Virus record (IMG/VR): IMGVR_UViG_3300020061_000001 | Location: 1-64,000 of that record | Length of the DNA stretch: 64,000 nt | Source: a virus | Reading direction: 5' to 3' (one strand) | In this document: positions 38,093 to 46,475 of the stretch, one piece after another | Layout of the letters: every line of letters begins with the position of its first letter | Numbering within the stretch: the stretch's first letter is position 1 | Program-made: the position numbers and the translations under genes | The notes under the pieces: model-generated | Database searches by the model: none | Told to the model about the DNA's origin: nothing | What the model saw: only the letters and a program-made list of their open reading frames with translations

Positions 38093-39036
38093 TGTCATAT
38101 AATGGCTGGAAAATGATGGACAAGATAGATGTCGCAATAAAGACATCGCCTAGTACTTGGACATTTACAGGATACGTTGTAGAACATGGTGATAAAAGAG
38201 GTCTAGAATCTGCTAAGGACTGGGCGCGTGATCGTAACTATGACTATGCTAAGAAAGAATATACCAAAATATATGAGCCTGACGTTAAGACATTCGACAA
38301 TGGTGGCTTCACTGTAAAAATCCTTAAGTCTGCTGGGGGTTCATCACAGGGTGGCCGTTTGTCGTTCTTAGCTTGTGAAGTTGAGAAAGATGGCATAAAG
38401 TTTATTATCGGCGTGAACGATGCTTTGCTTGTTGATCTTATACGCAATAGCCATATCGACATGGGCGTGATAAGAGAGAAAGTTATGTTCGTTCGTAAGG
38501 GCGGTGTTCCTGGGTTTATTCATGAAAACATGGAAGCCTATAAAGAAGCAATAGCTGACATGAAACAAAAGTCAGACCTCAAAAAGGCTAAAAAGACTAA
38601 GAACTGGGAAATAGGAGGTGTTTATTCTACTCTTACCCAGACTGATATTTGTCTTGGCGAAGTATGGGATACTCTGGAGACTTATGAAGTCGAAGAGAGT
38701 TACAGCAGTTATCGCTGGGGTTCACGTAAGGCAACAAAATATCGTAAACTAGAAAAGCCAGTTAAAATGACAGCATGGATTAGCCTAAGCACTTACACCC
38801 ACAAGAATGGTTTGCCAGAAGACCTTGAAACATTTTTAAAAGAAGAATTGAAAGATCGTACTTACATTTCATTCTCCACAGGAACGCCTCCAGCGCGAAC
38901 AAAGTCGGGTCAGTTAAAACTTAAAGACACCGACGGTAAGCTACTTGACACATTGTTTAAGGCTAAGCGTGAGTATGGTAATTATTACAGTGAAGAAGAC
39001 AGAATTAAGGGTCGTTACGTGAAGGAGATAAAGTAA
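38092..39036 (+). CDS. Hypothetical protein
   Basis: 314 residues from MSYNGWKMM at the TAATG overlap. Mixed alpha/beta with a central VNDALLVDLIRNSHIDMGVIREKVMFVRKGG and a basic SRKATKYRKLEKPVKMTAW region. The size suggests an enzyme or structural protein but no family is recognised. Confidence 0.65.
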   Translation: MSYNGWKMMDKIDVAIKTSPSTWTFTGYVVEHGDKRGLESAKDWARDRNYDYAKKEYTKIYEPDVKTFDNGGFTVKILKSAGGSSQGGRLSFLACEVEKDGIKFIIGVNDALLVDLIRNSHIDMGVIREKVMFVRKGGVPGFIHENMEAYKEAIADMKQKSDLKKAKKTKNWEIGGVYSTLTQTDICLGEVWDTLETYEVEESYSSYRWGSRKATKYRKLEKPVKMTAWISLSTYTHKNGLPEDLETFLKEELKDRTYISFSTGTPPARTKSGQLKLKDTDGKLLDTLFKAKREYGNYYSEEDRIKGRYVKEIK

Positions 39037-39317
39037 TGAAAGACGCTCTTGGCTCTACACTGGGTAAGGGTGATTTAGTGGCTTATTCACCACAGTCTAA
39101 TTACACTATTAGAATTGCTATTGTAGTGGACCCAACAAAAAATACAATTCTTTCTGGAACTTGCTTACCTGATGGCAATGTCAGTATTCGTGGTCGTGTT
39201 GGTAGCGCTATTAGCAGCCGTCTAGTAAAGTTAGCTAGTCGTTATGAGACAGATGACTACGAAACTATTTATGATGATTTTATAGAAAAATTACAAGAAA
39301 TGAACATAAAGATATGA
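39036..39317 (+). CDS. Hypothetical protein
   Basis: 93 residues starting with KGDLVAYSPQ and beta-strand pattern, probably a small SH3-like barrel. Overlapping ATG/TAATG at both ends. Confidence 0.6.
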   Translation: MKDALGSTLGKGDLVAYSPQSNYTIRIAIVVDPTKNTILSGTCLPDGNVSIRGRVGSAISSRLVKLASRYETDDYETIYDDFIEKLQEMNIKI

Positions 39318-39604
39318 GATATAGGCACGAAGAATATTCGCCACAGAATAAGATACAATATGTCATTGCAGTTGGCGTACATGAGCTGAGAGCATTGCTT
39401 GGAGCTGTACAGGTGGCTATTAATAATGCTCCTATTATTACAGAAGAAGAAAAAGAACGTTTTAACGCTCTTAGGAGTTCTAGAAAAGGTTTGGCAGAAG
39501 CCATTAAAGTGGCAGAGGCAAAACAAGATGACGGCAAGCGACGTAAGCCATACGTCGGAGAAGGGGAGCAGGGACAGCGTGAAGCCAATATACGTTCTAA
39601 TTGA
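39314..39604 (+). CDS. Hypothetical helical protein
   Basis: 96 residues, helical with many Glu/Lys. Basic middle (KRRKPYV). Overlaps the next gene by 26 nt. Family unknown. Confidence 0.55.
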   Translation: MRYRHEEYSPQNKIQYVIAVGVHELRALLGAVQVAINNAPIITEEEKERFNALRSSRKGLAEAIKVAEAKQDDGKRRKPYVGEGEQGQREANIRSN

Positions 39605-39779
39605 TAAATCTACAGGGGAGTTTTGGCATCCGCTTGGCCACAACGGTAAGCCTAAATATGTGAAGCGTGGGGTGCAGGCATATCTATCTCCCAAGAAGGC
39701 ATTGTCTTCCGCGATGCAATTTCATCCAAAACCTGACCCAGAAACAATAAAAGTAGTCGAGTACAAGGTGAACTTATGA
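39579..39779 (+). CDS. Hypothetical protein, GTG start
   Basis: About 66 residues from GTG 39579 with GGGGAG and AGGGA upstream. A longer frame from 39399 would overlap its neighbour fully and is rejected. KPIYVLIDKSTGEFWHPLG suggests a small beta protein. Confidence 0.55.
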   Translation: MKPIYVLIDKSTGEFWHPLGHNGKPKYVKRGVQAYLSPKKALSSAMQFHPKPDPETIKVVEYKVNL

Positions 39780-39940
39780 ACGAAGATGCCCCAAAGCCAC
39801 ATACAGAAGAAGAAGTTGCTTTTTGGGAGTCACGAATAGCGAGTGCGGAAACCATCGGAGATGTTGAAGGCACTCTTATATATAGAGGCATCCTAGCGCG
39901 TCGTGCGTTGATATGTATAGCACTGGAAGAAGAACTATGA
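39776..39940 (+). CDS. Small acidic protein
   Basis: 54 residues, Glu-rich and helical, linked by ATGA to both neighbours. It precedes the split start of the nucleotidyltransferase. Function unknown. Confidence 0.6.
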   Translation: MNEDAPKPHTEEEVAFWESRIASAETIGDVEGTLIYRGILARRALICIALEEEL

Positions 39941-39972
39941 AACCAAATAACATTATCCTAGAAGGCGATTAG
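39937..39972 (+). pseudogene. Orphaned N-terminus of the nucleotidyltransferase
   Basis: Encodes MKPNNIILEGD and stops. The same peptide appears as KPNRIILEGV at the start of the gene at 40579. The GIY-YIG gene lies between, so this is the original 5' end, cut off by the insertion. Confidence 0.7.
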
Positions 39973-39989
39973 TTTATAATTGATAATAT

Positions 39990-40610
39990 ATGATTGGTTA
40001 TATTTATAAACACACATCACCTTCGGGTAAATCGTACATAGGGCAGACGTTAGGGACATTAAAGAGGCGTTGGGATTCTGGTCACGGATATGCTCCTGCG
40101 ACTATATTCGGCTCGGCAATAAAAAAATATGGTTGGAAAAACTTTGAACATGTAGTTTTGCATATAGTCGAAGCCGAAGACAGTGAAAGTCTCGTAAATG
40201 AATTAAATGCTCTTGAAATATCTGAGATTGTGGCGCATAATAGTATACATCCAGACGGCTATAACGGTACTCTTGGTGGAAGAAATGGGTTTCGAACTGA
40301 AAACCAAAAATCGCAGATCAGTAAAACACTAACGGGCAGAAAAATATCAGATGAACATAGAGCTAATATATCACTTGCCCTAAAACGAAGATGGCAAGAC
40401 CCAGTTTGGCAAGAGAACTTTTCTGAAAAAATGAAAGCCAAATATAGAGAAGAAGACTACAACAAAAAAAGAAGCGCATCGTTGAGTAAAGCGCTAAAAG
40501 GGCGTACGATGTCAGACGAATGGAAAAAGAGAATGTCTGATGCAGCGAAAAAACGCTGGGAAAACAAAAGGTTAGAAAATGAACAAAAAGCCAAACCGAA
40601 TTATACTTGA
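39990..40610 (+). CDS. GIY-YIG homing endonuclease
   Basis: 206 residues. YIYKHTSPSGKSYIGQT is the catalytic start, and Arg/Glu residues of the fold follow (KRRWDSGH). The C-terminus carries two NUMOD3-like DNA-contact repeats (GRKISDEHRANISLALKRRW and GRTMSDEWKKRMSDAAKKRW). A TATAAT lies 9 nt upstream. It is inserted in the nucleotidyltransferase gene and its last 32 nt double as that gene's new start. Confidence 0.92.
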   Translation: MIGYIYKHTSPSGKSYIGQTLGTLKRRWDSGHGYAPATIFGSAIKKYGWKNFEHVVLHIVEAEDSESLVNELNALEISEIVAHNSIHPDGYNGTLGGRNGFRTENQKSQISKTLTGRKISDEHRANISLALKRRWQDPVWQENFSEKMKAKYREEDYNKKRSASLSKALKGRTMSDEWKKRMSDAAKKRWENKRLENEQKAKPNYT

Positions 40611-41268
40611 GGGAGTCGTAGGCTCAAGAGCATACGGGCTTGCAACTGAGTCTAGTGATACCGATGTTAAAGGTATATATTTACTACCTACTAGCACGGT
40701 TCTAGGTATCAATTTTAATCCACAAAAAACTACCATACAGAACACTAATCCAGACGAAGTTTATCACGAAGTTGGTAAATTTATGAAGCTCGCTGGTGGG
40801 GGTAATCCAACTGTGTCTGAACTATTGTGGCTTGAAAGTTATACTGTGCTTAATCCTATTGGCAAATTGTTAGTAGATAACCGCAAAATCTTTCTATCAA
40901 CTCCGGCAGTCACGAACGCATATCGAGGTTATGCTCTTGGTCAAGCTATGGACTTGAGTAGGAGGCAGGAAGAGGGTAAAGAGGGGTACGATAGTGCTCT
41001 TAAAAACCGTTTTGCAAAACACACTAGACATTGCTTCCGTTTACTGCTACAATGTAGACAGCTTCTCGAAACAGGCGAATTAACCGTTAGAGTGACTCCT
41101 GAGCAGCGAGAATGGTTATTCAAGATGGGAGAACAGACACCAGAAACGGTTGTTGACGCCTTCATTATTGAAGATAGAAAGATGGAAGATATTAAATCAA
41201 TCCTTCCGGACGAGCCTAATTGGAAAAAGATTGATGAATTGCTGTATAGCATAAGGATGGGAAAATGA
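40579..41268 (+). CDS. Predicted nucleotidyltransferase (COG3541-like, RNA-repair type)
   Basis: 229 residues. GSRAYGLATESSDTDVKGIYLLP carries the GS and DxD of the polymerase-beta superfamily. Family members often sit in RNA-repair operons with ligase and kinase-phosphatase, as here. The N-terminal codons are a recoded duplicate of the orphan start at 39937. The ATG lies inside the GIY-YIG gene. Confidence 0.8.
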   Translation: MNKKPNRIILEGVVGSRAYGLATESSDTDVKGIYLLPTSTVLGINFNPQKTTIQNTNPDEVYHEVGKFMKLAGGGNPTVSELLWLESYTVLNPIGKLLVDNRKIFLSTPAVTNAYRGYALGQAMDLSRRQEEGKEGYDSALKNRFAKHTRHCFRLLLQCRQLLETGELTVRVTPEQREWLFKMGEQTPETVVDAFIIEDRKMEDIKSILPDEPNWKKIDELLYSIRMGK

Positions 41269-41600
41269 AATTATTAAAATCAGAAGAAGATTTATTAGAG
41301 TTTGATAATGGCTTAGTTGTTAAAGGTGTTGGTGATGAAGACTGTTGCGCATCTAATTATCTAGACTTTGAACAATTTGAAGTTGGTCAAGAATTTCCAG
41401 ACATGACAGCTAAGCAATTTGCTAAAAAAATAACGCTCAAAGAAGATGGCTTTGCTCTAACATCTAAAGACGGTATGCCTAAGTGGTGTCAAGCGCGTTC
41501 AGTTCAAAACGGTTATTATTCTGACGTCACTACCGTGTATCTTGAGTATAAAGGCGAAGAGATTAAATTAGGTGACCTTAGAGGCGAACAGAGAGATTAA
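41265..41600 (+). CDS. Hypothetical protein (paralogue of 61593)
   Basis: 111 residues. Nearly colinear with the gene at 61593: LLEFDNGLV, FEVGQEFP and WCQAR..QNGYYSD are shared. Two adjacent Cys in DEDCCA may bind metal. Function unknown. Its 3' end overlaps no neighbour in frame. Confidence 0.7.
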   Translation: MKLLKSEEDLLEFDNGLVVKGVGDEDCCASNYLDFEQFEVGQEFPDMTAKQFAKKITLKEDGFALTSKDGMPKWCQARSVQNGYYSDVTTVYLEYKGEEIKLGDLRGEQRD

Positions 41601-41601
41601 T

Positions 41602-42579
41602 ATGGAAAAAGCATTAGCAATACAAAAACAAGTAATTGAAATTCTTGGCACAGAAGATGTCTATCTTGTTGGTGGTTCCGTTCGTGATATTGTTATGGGT
41701 AATGAACCAAAAGATTATGACTTTACTACTCCTATGCTCCCAGACGATATCGAAGCAGCCGTTAAAAAGGCTGGGCGCAAGTCTTATGGTATTGGCAAGA
41801 AGTTCGGTACTATTGGTTTTAAGGTCCCAGTGAACATATCAGATGAAACTGGTGAAGTAGTCGCCACTGATTACGAATACGTTGAAGTAACAACTTTCCG
41901 TTCTGAGGTATACACAAGCAAGTCTCGCAAGCCAGAAGTAGAGTTTGTTGCTTCATTAGACGAAGACCTTGCTCGTCGTGACTTCACTATGAACGCGATG
42001 GTACTTCGTCCAGATGGGACTATCTATGACCCATACGGAGGCAAGCTTCATATCCACAGCAAGCAAATTGTAACTGTAGGGCTTCCTAAAGATCGTATTC
42101 AAGAAGACCCTCTTCGCATACTTCGCGCGGCACGTTTTGCAGCTCGTTATAATTTTGAAATTGACCCCAATTTCATCGGTAAGGCAAGGCAACTCGCAGA
42201 TCGTATCTACGATGTATCTGTTGAGCGTTGGGTACAGGAACTTGATAAGCTGCTTATATCAGAGTCTGTAGAAAAGGGCATGACAAGTCTCCAAAAGATG
42301 GGGGTTCTTATAAGAATTTTACCAGAGGTAGAATCTGTGTTGAAAATATACCCATCGTTAAAAGATATTTTACTCTTTGAGGGTGATCGCAGGAATGGTA
42401 ATCCAGACTTTGCTTGGAAACACCTACTTAGTTGGAACGGTCTACCACACGTTAATGAATCTGATAGTTCACGTATTAAAATATCAAAGTATGTGAATAT
42501 AGGTGTCTGTGCGCGATTAAAATTCTCCAACGAACGTACAGATATAATACTTGACAACAAGAAGAAAAAACAGGTATAA
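41602..42579 (+). CDS. cca: CCA-adding enzyme (tRNA nucleotidyltransferase)
   Basis: 325 residues from MEKALAI (41602). GGSVRDIVMGNEPKDYDF is the catalytic metal-binding motif, RRDFTMNAM the sugar/base region and EDPLRILRAARFAARY the class II signature. It adds or repairs the 3' CCA of tRNAs. Several phage tRNAs here lack encoded CCA, so it is needed for them as well as for repair of cleaved tRNAs. Confidence 0.93.
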   Translation: MEKALAIQKQVIEILGTEDVYLVGGSVRDIVMGNEPKDYDFTTPMLPDDIEAAVKKAGRKSYGIGKKFGTIGFKVPVNISDETGEVVATDYEYVEVTTFRSEVYTSKSRKPEVEFVASLDEDLARRDFTMNAMVLRPDGTIYDPYGGKLHIHSKQIVTVGLPKDRIQEDPLRILRAARFAARYNFEIDPNFIGKARQLADRIYDVSVERWVQELDKLLISESVEKGMTSLQKMGVLIRILPEVESVLKIYPSLKDILLFEGDRRNGNPDFAWKHLLSWNGLPHVNESDSSRIKISKYVNIGVCARLKFSNERTDIILDNKKKKQV

Positions 42580-42580
42580 T
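42551..42580 (+). promoter_or_regulatory. Promoter for leaderless gene
   Basis: TTGACA (42551-42556), 18 bp, TATAAT (42575-42580). ATG is 6 nt downstream. The box lies within the cca 3' end. Confidence 0.8.
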
Positions 42581-42586
42581 TAGTAT

Positions 42587-42898
42587 ATGGTCCCTACAAC
42601 AAAACAAAAAATAGAACGTAAATATGTTCCACCAACTTTTATAGATGAAGAGTCTGTTAAAAAACTCTCCCCTGAAAAGCAGCAATATTGGGCGAATAGA
42701 ATCCGTGGTCTTCCTGGTCAAGGCCCGAAACCAAAGAAACCAGGAGTAACACTTTCTAGCGATGTGACTACTTACTTTGATAATGAGGGTAACATGGTCA
42801 CAAAGAATCGTGCAGCTCGTCGCCAGCGTCCAACAACTCCACCGTACTACACAAAATCAAATCATGCTCAAAAGAAACTAAGAGGACAAATAAAATAA
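42587..42898 (+). CDS. Basic hypothetical protein, leaderless
   Basis: 103 residues, very basic and proline-rich with low-complexity segments (GPKPKKPGV, RRQRPTTPP), likely disordered or nucleic-acid/ribosome binding. Leaderless start from a consensus promoter. Confidence 0.65.
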   Translation: MVPTTKQKIERKYVPPTFIDEESVKKLSPEKQQYWANRIRGLPGQGPKPKKPGVTLSSDVTTYFDNEGNMVTKNRAARRQRPTTPPYYTKSNHAQKKLRGQIK

Positions 42899-43293
42899 TG
42901 ACAAAAACACAAACAGAAAATGTACAGGAACTAGAAAAGATAGTCCGCAAAGTTATTCGTTTAGCGTTTAAAGACAATACCTTAGATTATACGGTTCAAA
43001 TCAGTTCGTCTAGCTTAGAACCAAGAAAAGTAAAATACGGGTTTATGATTAATGGACTAAAAAAAGAGATCCAGCCTATTGCTATGTCTTTTTATTCTTT
43101 TGAAGAGTGTAAAGCTGTTCTTGAAGGTCTACTAAAGAATGTTAATCCTGTAGAAACAGAAAAAATGTTTCACCAAGGACGAATCAATGTTTACAAAAAT
43201 GCGATTACAAGTCATGAAGATCGCTTAAAATATATTGAAGAACACCCAGATGAAACAGAAGAAGATGCTGCAATCCCAATGGAAGAAGTGTAA
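42898..43293 (+). CDS. Hypothetical protein
   Basis: 131 residues. N-terminal coiled segment, then alternating strands, ending in an acidic tail (EEDAAIPMEEV). TAATG overlaps at both ends. Family unknown. Confidence 0.65.
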   Translation: MTKTQTENVQELEKIVRKVIRLAFKDNTLDYTVQISSSSLEPRKVKYGFMINGLKKEIQPIAMSFYSFEECKAVLEGLLKNVNPVETEKMFHQGRINVYKNAITSHEDRLKYIEEHPDETEEDAAIPMEEV

Positions 43294-43415
43294 TGAAAAA
43301 TAACCAAGATTACCCACTATCTGTTAGGATTGCTGGTGGCATGTTCGTCATCGGGATTGCTGCTATATTCCTATCAATAGTGGTAAAACTTATTAGATGG
43401 ATTCTTGGCTTCTAG
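43293..43415 (+). CDS. Tiny membrane protein
   Basis: 40 residues with one hydrophobic helix (about 13-34) and RWILGF end. It overlaps the next gene by 19 nt, so probable partner of that membrane protein. Confidence 0.6.
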   Translation: MKNNQDYPLSVRIAGGMFVIGIAAIFLSIVVKLIRWILGF

Positions 43416-43693
43416 TACTATTAGGAGTTGCTGTTTGGCGATTAACTCGCATGTTGTGGTCTGAACGTGGCCCATTGGACATCTTTGTAAGATTTAGAGC
43501 AAAATTAGCTCAGCGTCAGAAACGTATGGGTGGGCTGTACGATCTTGTTAGTTGCTTTTATTGTCTCTCCATATGGGTTGCTAGTATATTTGCAATTTTT
43601 CTCGCTACAAGTATCTTGACTTTCCTTATGTATACTCTTATACTTAGTGGTATAGCAGTCCTTATTTACGAGTTGCTCAATAAACAGAAATGA
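43397..43693 (+). CDS. DUF1360-family membrane protein
   Basis: 98 residues with membrane helices at both ends and the hallmark DLVSCFYCLSIWVA. The family occurs in phages and spore formers, function unknown. Confidence 0.8.
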   Translation: MDSWLLVLLGVAVWRLTRMLWSERGPLDIFVRFRAKLAQRQKRMGGLYDLVSCFYCLSIWVASIFAIFLATSILTFLMYTLILSGIAVLIYELLNKQK

Positions 43694-43705
43694 GTTATAA
43701 TAGTT

Positions 43706-43813
43706 ATGACATTATCACAGAGATTATCAATAAAAATAAACAATGCTCTTGTCGGAACCAGACATGGTAAACGAATGGGCCTGAAACGGATTGAATCAAA
43801 TGCAAGTAAATAA
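43706..43813 (+). CDS. Tiny basic protein
   Basis: 35 residues, basic. TATAAT (43696-43701) ends only 4 nt before the ATG. It overlaps the ParB-like start by 14 nt. It may be a leader-type ORF rather than a protein gene. Confidence 0.4.
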   Translation: MTLSQRLSIKINNALVGTRHGKRMGLKRIESNASK

Positions 43814-44441
43814 CCCAAATAAATTGCCAACAGCGCCTATTACAGAGTTTGAAGCAAGCCAAGGTGAATTAAAATATCTTAGTAAAGATAACTACACAAA
43901 GCTAAAGAAAGCTATTGAAAAGAACGGTTTTGATATCCCTCTTGTAGCTTGGGTAGATGAAACTGGCCAGAAATGGCTCCTTGATGGTCACCAACGCCAA
44001 CATGTTCTATTGAGAGAGGGTTGGAATGAACCAGTTCCTTATATGCTTCTTGAAGCGCCTGATATGAATGCAGCTATGGCTCGCCTTCTTCAAATTACAA
44101 GCCAGTACGGTACGATCACGCAAGAGGGTATTGATAACTTTATTGCTACTTATGAGCTTCCAGAACTAGAAGTTTTTGAACTTACTAACTTTGATGGCAT
44201 CCGTTTCTATGAACTTGGTGAAGAAGTACAGAGCGTTCCGGAAGACGGTCGTACTCCAGGTGATGCGCTATCTGACACAGAACTCCGTGATAGCATGAGC
44301 GTATCTCTTACATTTGATAAAGCTTCATTTGTAGAATTTATGACATTTGCAAATTACTTCCGTGAACTTTATGGTGTTGATACCGTTACAGATGCAATCG
44401 TGCAAGCTGTGAGGGAAAAATATGAAGACGCTATACGTTAA
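43800..44441 (+). CDS. ParB-like domain protein of the hypermodification cassette
   Basis: 213 residues from MQVNNP. LDGHQRQHVLLREGWNEPVPYM matches the ParB/Srx fold nucleotide-binding motif. The C-terminal half is unassigned. ParB-like proteins are known neighbours of phage TET/JBP dioxygenases and are thought to direct or complete base hypermodification. It overlaps the dioxygenase gene. Confidence 0.8.
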   Translation: MQVNNPNKLPTAPITEFEASQGELKYLSKDNYTKLKKAIEKNGFDIPLVAWVDETGQKWLLDGHQRQHVLLREGWNEPVPYMLLEAPDMNAAMARLLQITSQYGTITQEGIDNFIATYELPELEVFELTNFDGIRFYELGEEVQSVPEDGRTPGDALSDTELRDSMSVSLTFDKASFVEFMTFANYFRELYGVDTVTDAIVQAVREKYEDAIR

Positions 44442-45285
44442 TCTATCTGAAACACCTAAGAATACTAAAGAACTTCTAAGCCAAAAAGCCTTCGAGAATG
44501 ATGACCCTATCATCTCGGAGGATACTGTTATTATTGATGAGGTGTCTGGCGAAACGCTCCTTATTTACAAAGACACCGAAAAGAGCATTGATACAACAGG
44601 TATGATTGAGGCTTTGAGCAAGGTCAAGTTCTCAGTCAATCGTCGCACGAACGGACTTGTTACTCAATCTGAAATTATTGGCTATCGTCCCCGTATGGTT
44701 GGTCTTGCAGGTAAGAAGACCTGCTCTAAGACTGCTTTTGGGAATAAATACAAGAGTATTGAAGATGAACTATTTGGAGTCGCCCATCTCGCCGAGGGGC
44801 TGTACTCCGAGTTTGCGCCATCTCGTTACCAGAACCACTCTGAACTTGCCACTAATGTTCGTGGTGAATATCTCATGCCAGAGACTCATTTTACCAGTGG
44901 AATTATTAACAAGAACAATCCACTCAAATATCATATGGACACAGGTAACTTTAAAGATGTGTTCTCTATCATGCTTGGGTTGAAGAAAGATATCAAAGGT
45001 GGTTATCTCCATATCCCAGAGCTGAAAGTTAATCTAAAGATTAGTAATGGTTCACTTTCTATGTTCGATGGGCAGCGTTTCGTCCACGGCGTGACCCCTA
45101 TGAAGGGTACAACTGATAAATCTTATCGCTTCACAATCGTGTTCTACTCGCTTGTTCAAATGTGGAACTGTCTTGAAACTTCGCTCGAAGTAGCTAACGC
45201 TAAAAAGGCGGAAGACCGCAAACTTGAAAAGTTGCTTAGAATGATCGACGAGGAAAGGCAGAAAAATGCAGATAGCAATTCCTAG
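44422..45285 (+). CDS. TET/JBP-like 2-oxoglutarate, Fe(II) dioxygenase
   Basis: 287 residues. The metal triad is H171-x-D173 (YHMDTGNF) and H222 (RFVHGV), with R236 for 2-oxoglutarate. GGYLHIPELKVNLKISNGSLSMFDG gives the double-stranded beta-helix. Family members hydroxylate 5-methylcytosine or thymine in DNA. Next to a ParB-like gene and a TET-associated glycosyltransferase, it should make a hydroxymethylated base for glycosylation. Confidence 0.85.
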   Translation: MKTLYVNLSETPKNTKELLSQKAFENDDPIISEDTVIIDEVSGETLLIYKDTEKSIDTTGMIEALSKVKFSVNRRTNGLVTQSEIIGYRPRMVGLAGKKTCSKTAFGNKYKSIEDELFGVAHLAEGLYSEFAPSRYQNHSELATNVRGEYLMPETHFTSGIINKNNPLKYHMDTGNFKDVFSIMLGLKKDIKGGYLHIPELKVNLKISNGSLSMFDGQRFVHGVTPMKGTTDKSYRFTIVFYSLVQMWNCLETSLEVANAKKAEDRKLEKLLRMIDEERQKNADSNS

Positions 45286-46027
45286 TTATCGTCGCGCAGA
45301 TAAAATATTCGAACTAACCATAGCCTCACTTATTCGTAGTGGGGCTAATCTTGCTGATGTGACAGTCTTCATTAGTGACCCAAGCGAACACCAAGCCTAT
45401 GTTGACGGTGTAGGTAACATGGTGAAGATCGTTGATTCTGTTCCTACTAAAAGCAAGAATTTAAGCTTTATAATGAACTATTATCCAAAGGGAACACACA
45501 TTCTATTTGTTGATGATGATATTAAGTCCTTTGAGAAGCTATCTAAGGACGGCAAGAAGCTTGTAGAGACAAACCTAGACTTTGCCCGAAAAGGCTTTGA
45601 ATTATGCGAGAGAGAAGGCCTGACAACCTGGGGAATTTATGCAGCTCGCAATGCTTTCTTTATGAAGCCGAGAATTACTAAGGGTTTATTCTTACAGGTT
45701 GGTAGCTGTTACGGTTTAATTAACACTGGCGCAGATTATCACCATGTCACCACAGATGAGAAGGAAGACTATCGCCGAGGGTTCCAAGTATTCGCCGAAG
45801 AGGGTGGAATGATTCGAATGGATTATATTACTGTGAACACTGCTTATTACAAAGAATCAGGTGGGATGCAGGAGCGTCGCACGGCCTTAATAATTGAAAG
45901 AGCTGCTAAACTTCTAGCCTTTAACTACCCACAATATTGCAAAGTTTACCAGAGCAAGGGCAAAGGTACATGGGAACTACGGTTAAATAATCATGTCTTT
46001 AAAACCGAGATTCTAGAGACTCTGTGA
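45266..46027 (+). CDS. TET-associated glycosyltransferase (GT-A)
   Basis: 253 residues. IPSYRRADKIFELTIASL start, HILFVDDDIKSF metal site and GSCYGLINTGADYH are as in TAGT enzymes. It would attach a sugar to the hydroxylated base, protecting phage DNA from host nucleases. It overlaps the dioxygenase by 20 nt. Confidence 0.85.
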   Translation: MQIAIPSYRRADKIFELTIASLIRSGANLADVTVFISDPSEHQAYVDGVGNMVKIVDSVPTKSKNLSFIMNYYPKGTHILFVDDDIKSFEKLSKDGKKLVETNLDFARKGFELCEREGLTTWGIYAARNAFFMKPRITKGLFLQVGSCYGLINTGADYHHVTTDEKEDYRRGFQVFAEEGGMIRMDYITVNTAYYKESGGMQERRTALIIERAAKLLAFNYPQYCKVYQSKGKGTWELRLNNHVFKTEILETL

Positions 46028-46389
46028 TATTGCCTACAAGCTATGCCAGAGCGAAGTTCCAAGAGTATCCTCGCTGTTGGATATTGGACAGACTTATAAT
46101 AGTTACAATGGCTACAGCAGACTCGGAGATTTTTATAAGCGGAAGTGCCGTAAAATCTCCCAAGTGGGATGAAATGATCGGTATGCCAAGCACCGTCAAT
46201 TGGGTGGAGACAGTAGAAGCATTTACCTCCTTGCTTACGATACTGATAGCTTCGCCATCTTTTAAATCCAGGAGTTAGTTTTTTGCGCTCGAACGCATCG
46301 CGTTTACGTTTAAGAGTAGACGGAGATACAATCTGCATTTCCTTCTTAGTTGTCTTGACCCATGCGCCACCACTCTTGTATATAAACAT
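45991..46389 (-). CDS. HNH endonuclease on opposite strand
   Basis: Up to 132 residues (a start at 46338, MQIVSPS, is also possible). CFYCLHPI, HTDHFIPLGRFYGTSAYKNL and CCSHCNYYKS form a complete zinc-HNH core with a basic N-terminus. It is the only minus-strand protein gene in the right arm and overlaps the glycosyltransferase end by 37 nt, so a likely mobile insert. Confidence 0.85.
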   Translation of the reverse strand: MFIYKSGGAWVKTTKKEMQIVSPSTLKRKRDAFERKKLTPGFKRWRSYQYRKQGGKCFYCLHPIDGAWHTDHFIPLGRFYGTSAYKNLRVCCSHCNYYKSVQYPTARILLELRSGIACRQYHRVSRISVLKT

Positions 46390-46414
46390 ATATTACTATT
46401 GTACATAAAAGGGC

Positions 46415-46443
46415 TTGTGTTTTCCTGTAAAAAAGAGCATAAT
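46415..46443 (+). promoter_or_regulatory. Phage consensus promoter
   Basis: TTGTGT (46415-46420), 17 bp, CATAAT (46438-46443), followed by the AAGAAAGGCTT leader before the gene at 46476. Confidence 0.88.
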
Positions 46444-46475
46444 TATGTTTAGTAAATCAATAAGAAAGGCTTACT

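Noticed and set aside
39399-39578. Upstream extension of the gene at 39579
   Set aside because: It would overlap its neighbour almost completely in another frame; the GTG at 39579 has good ribosome-binding context.
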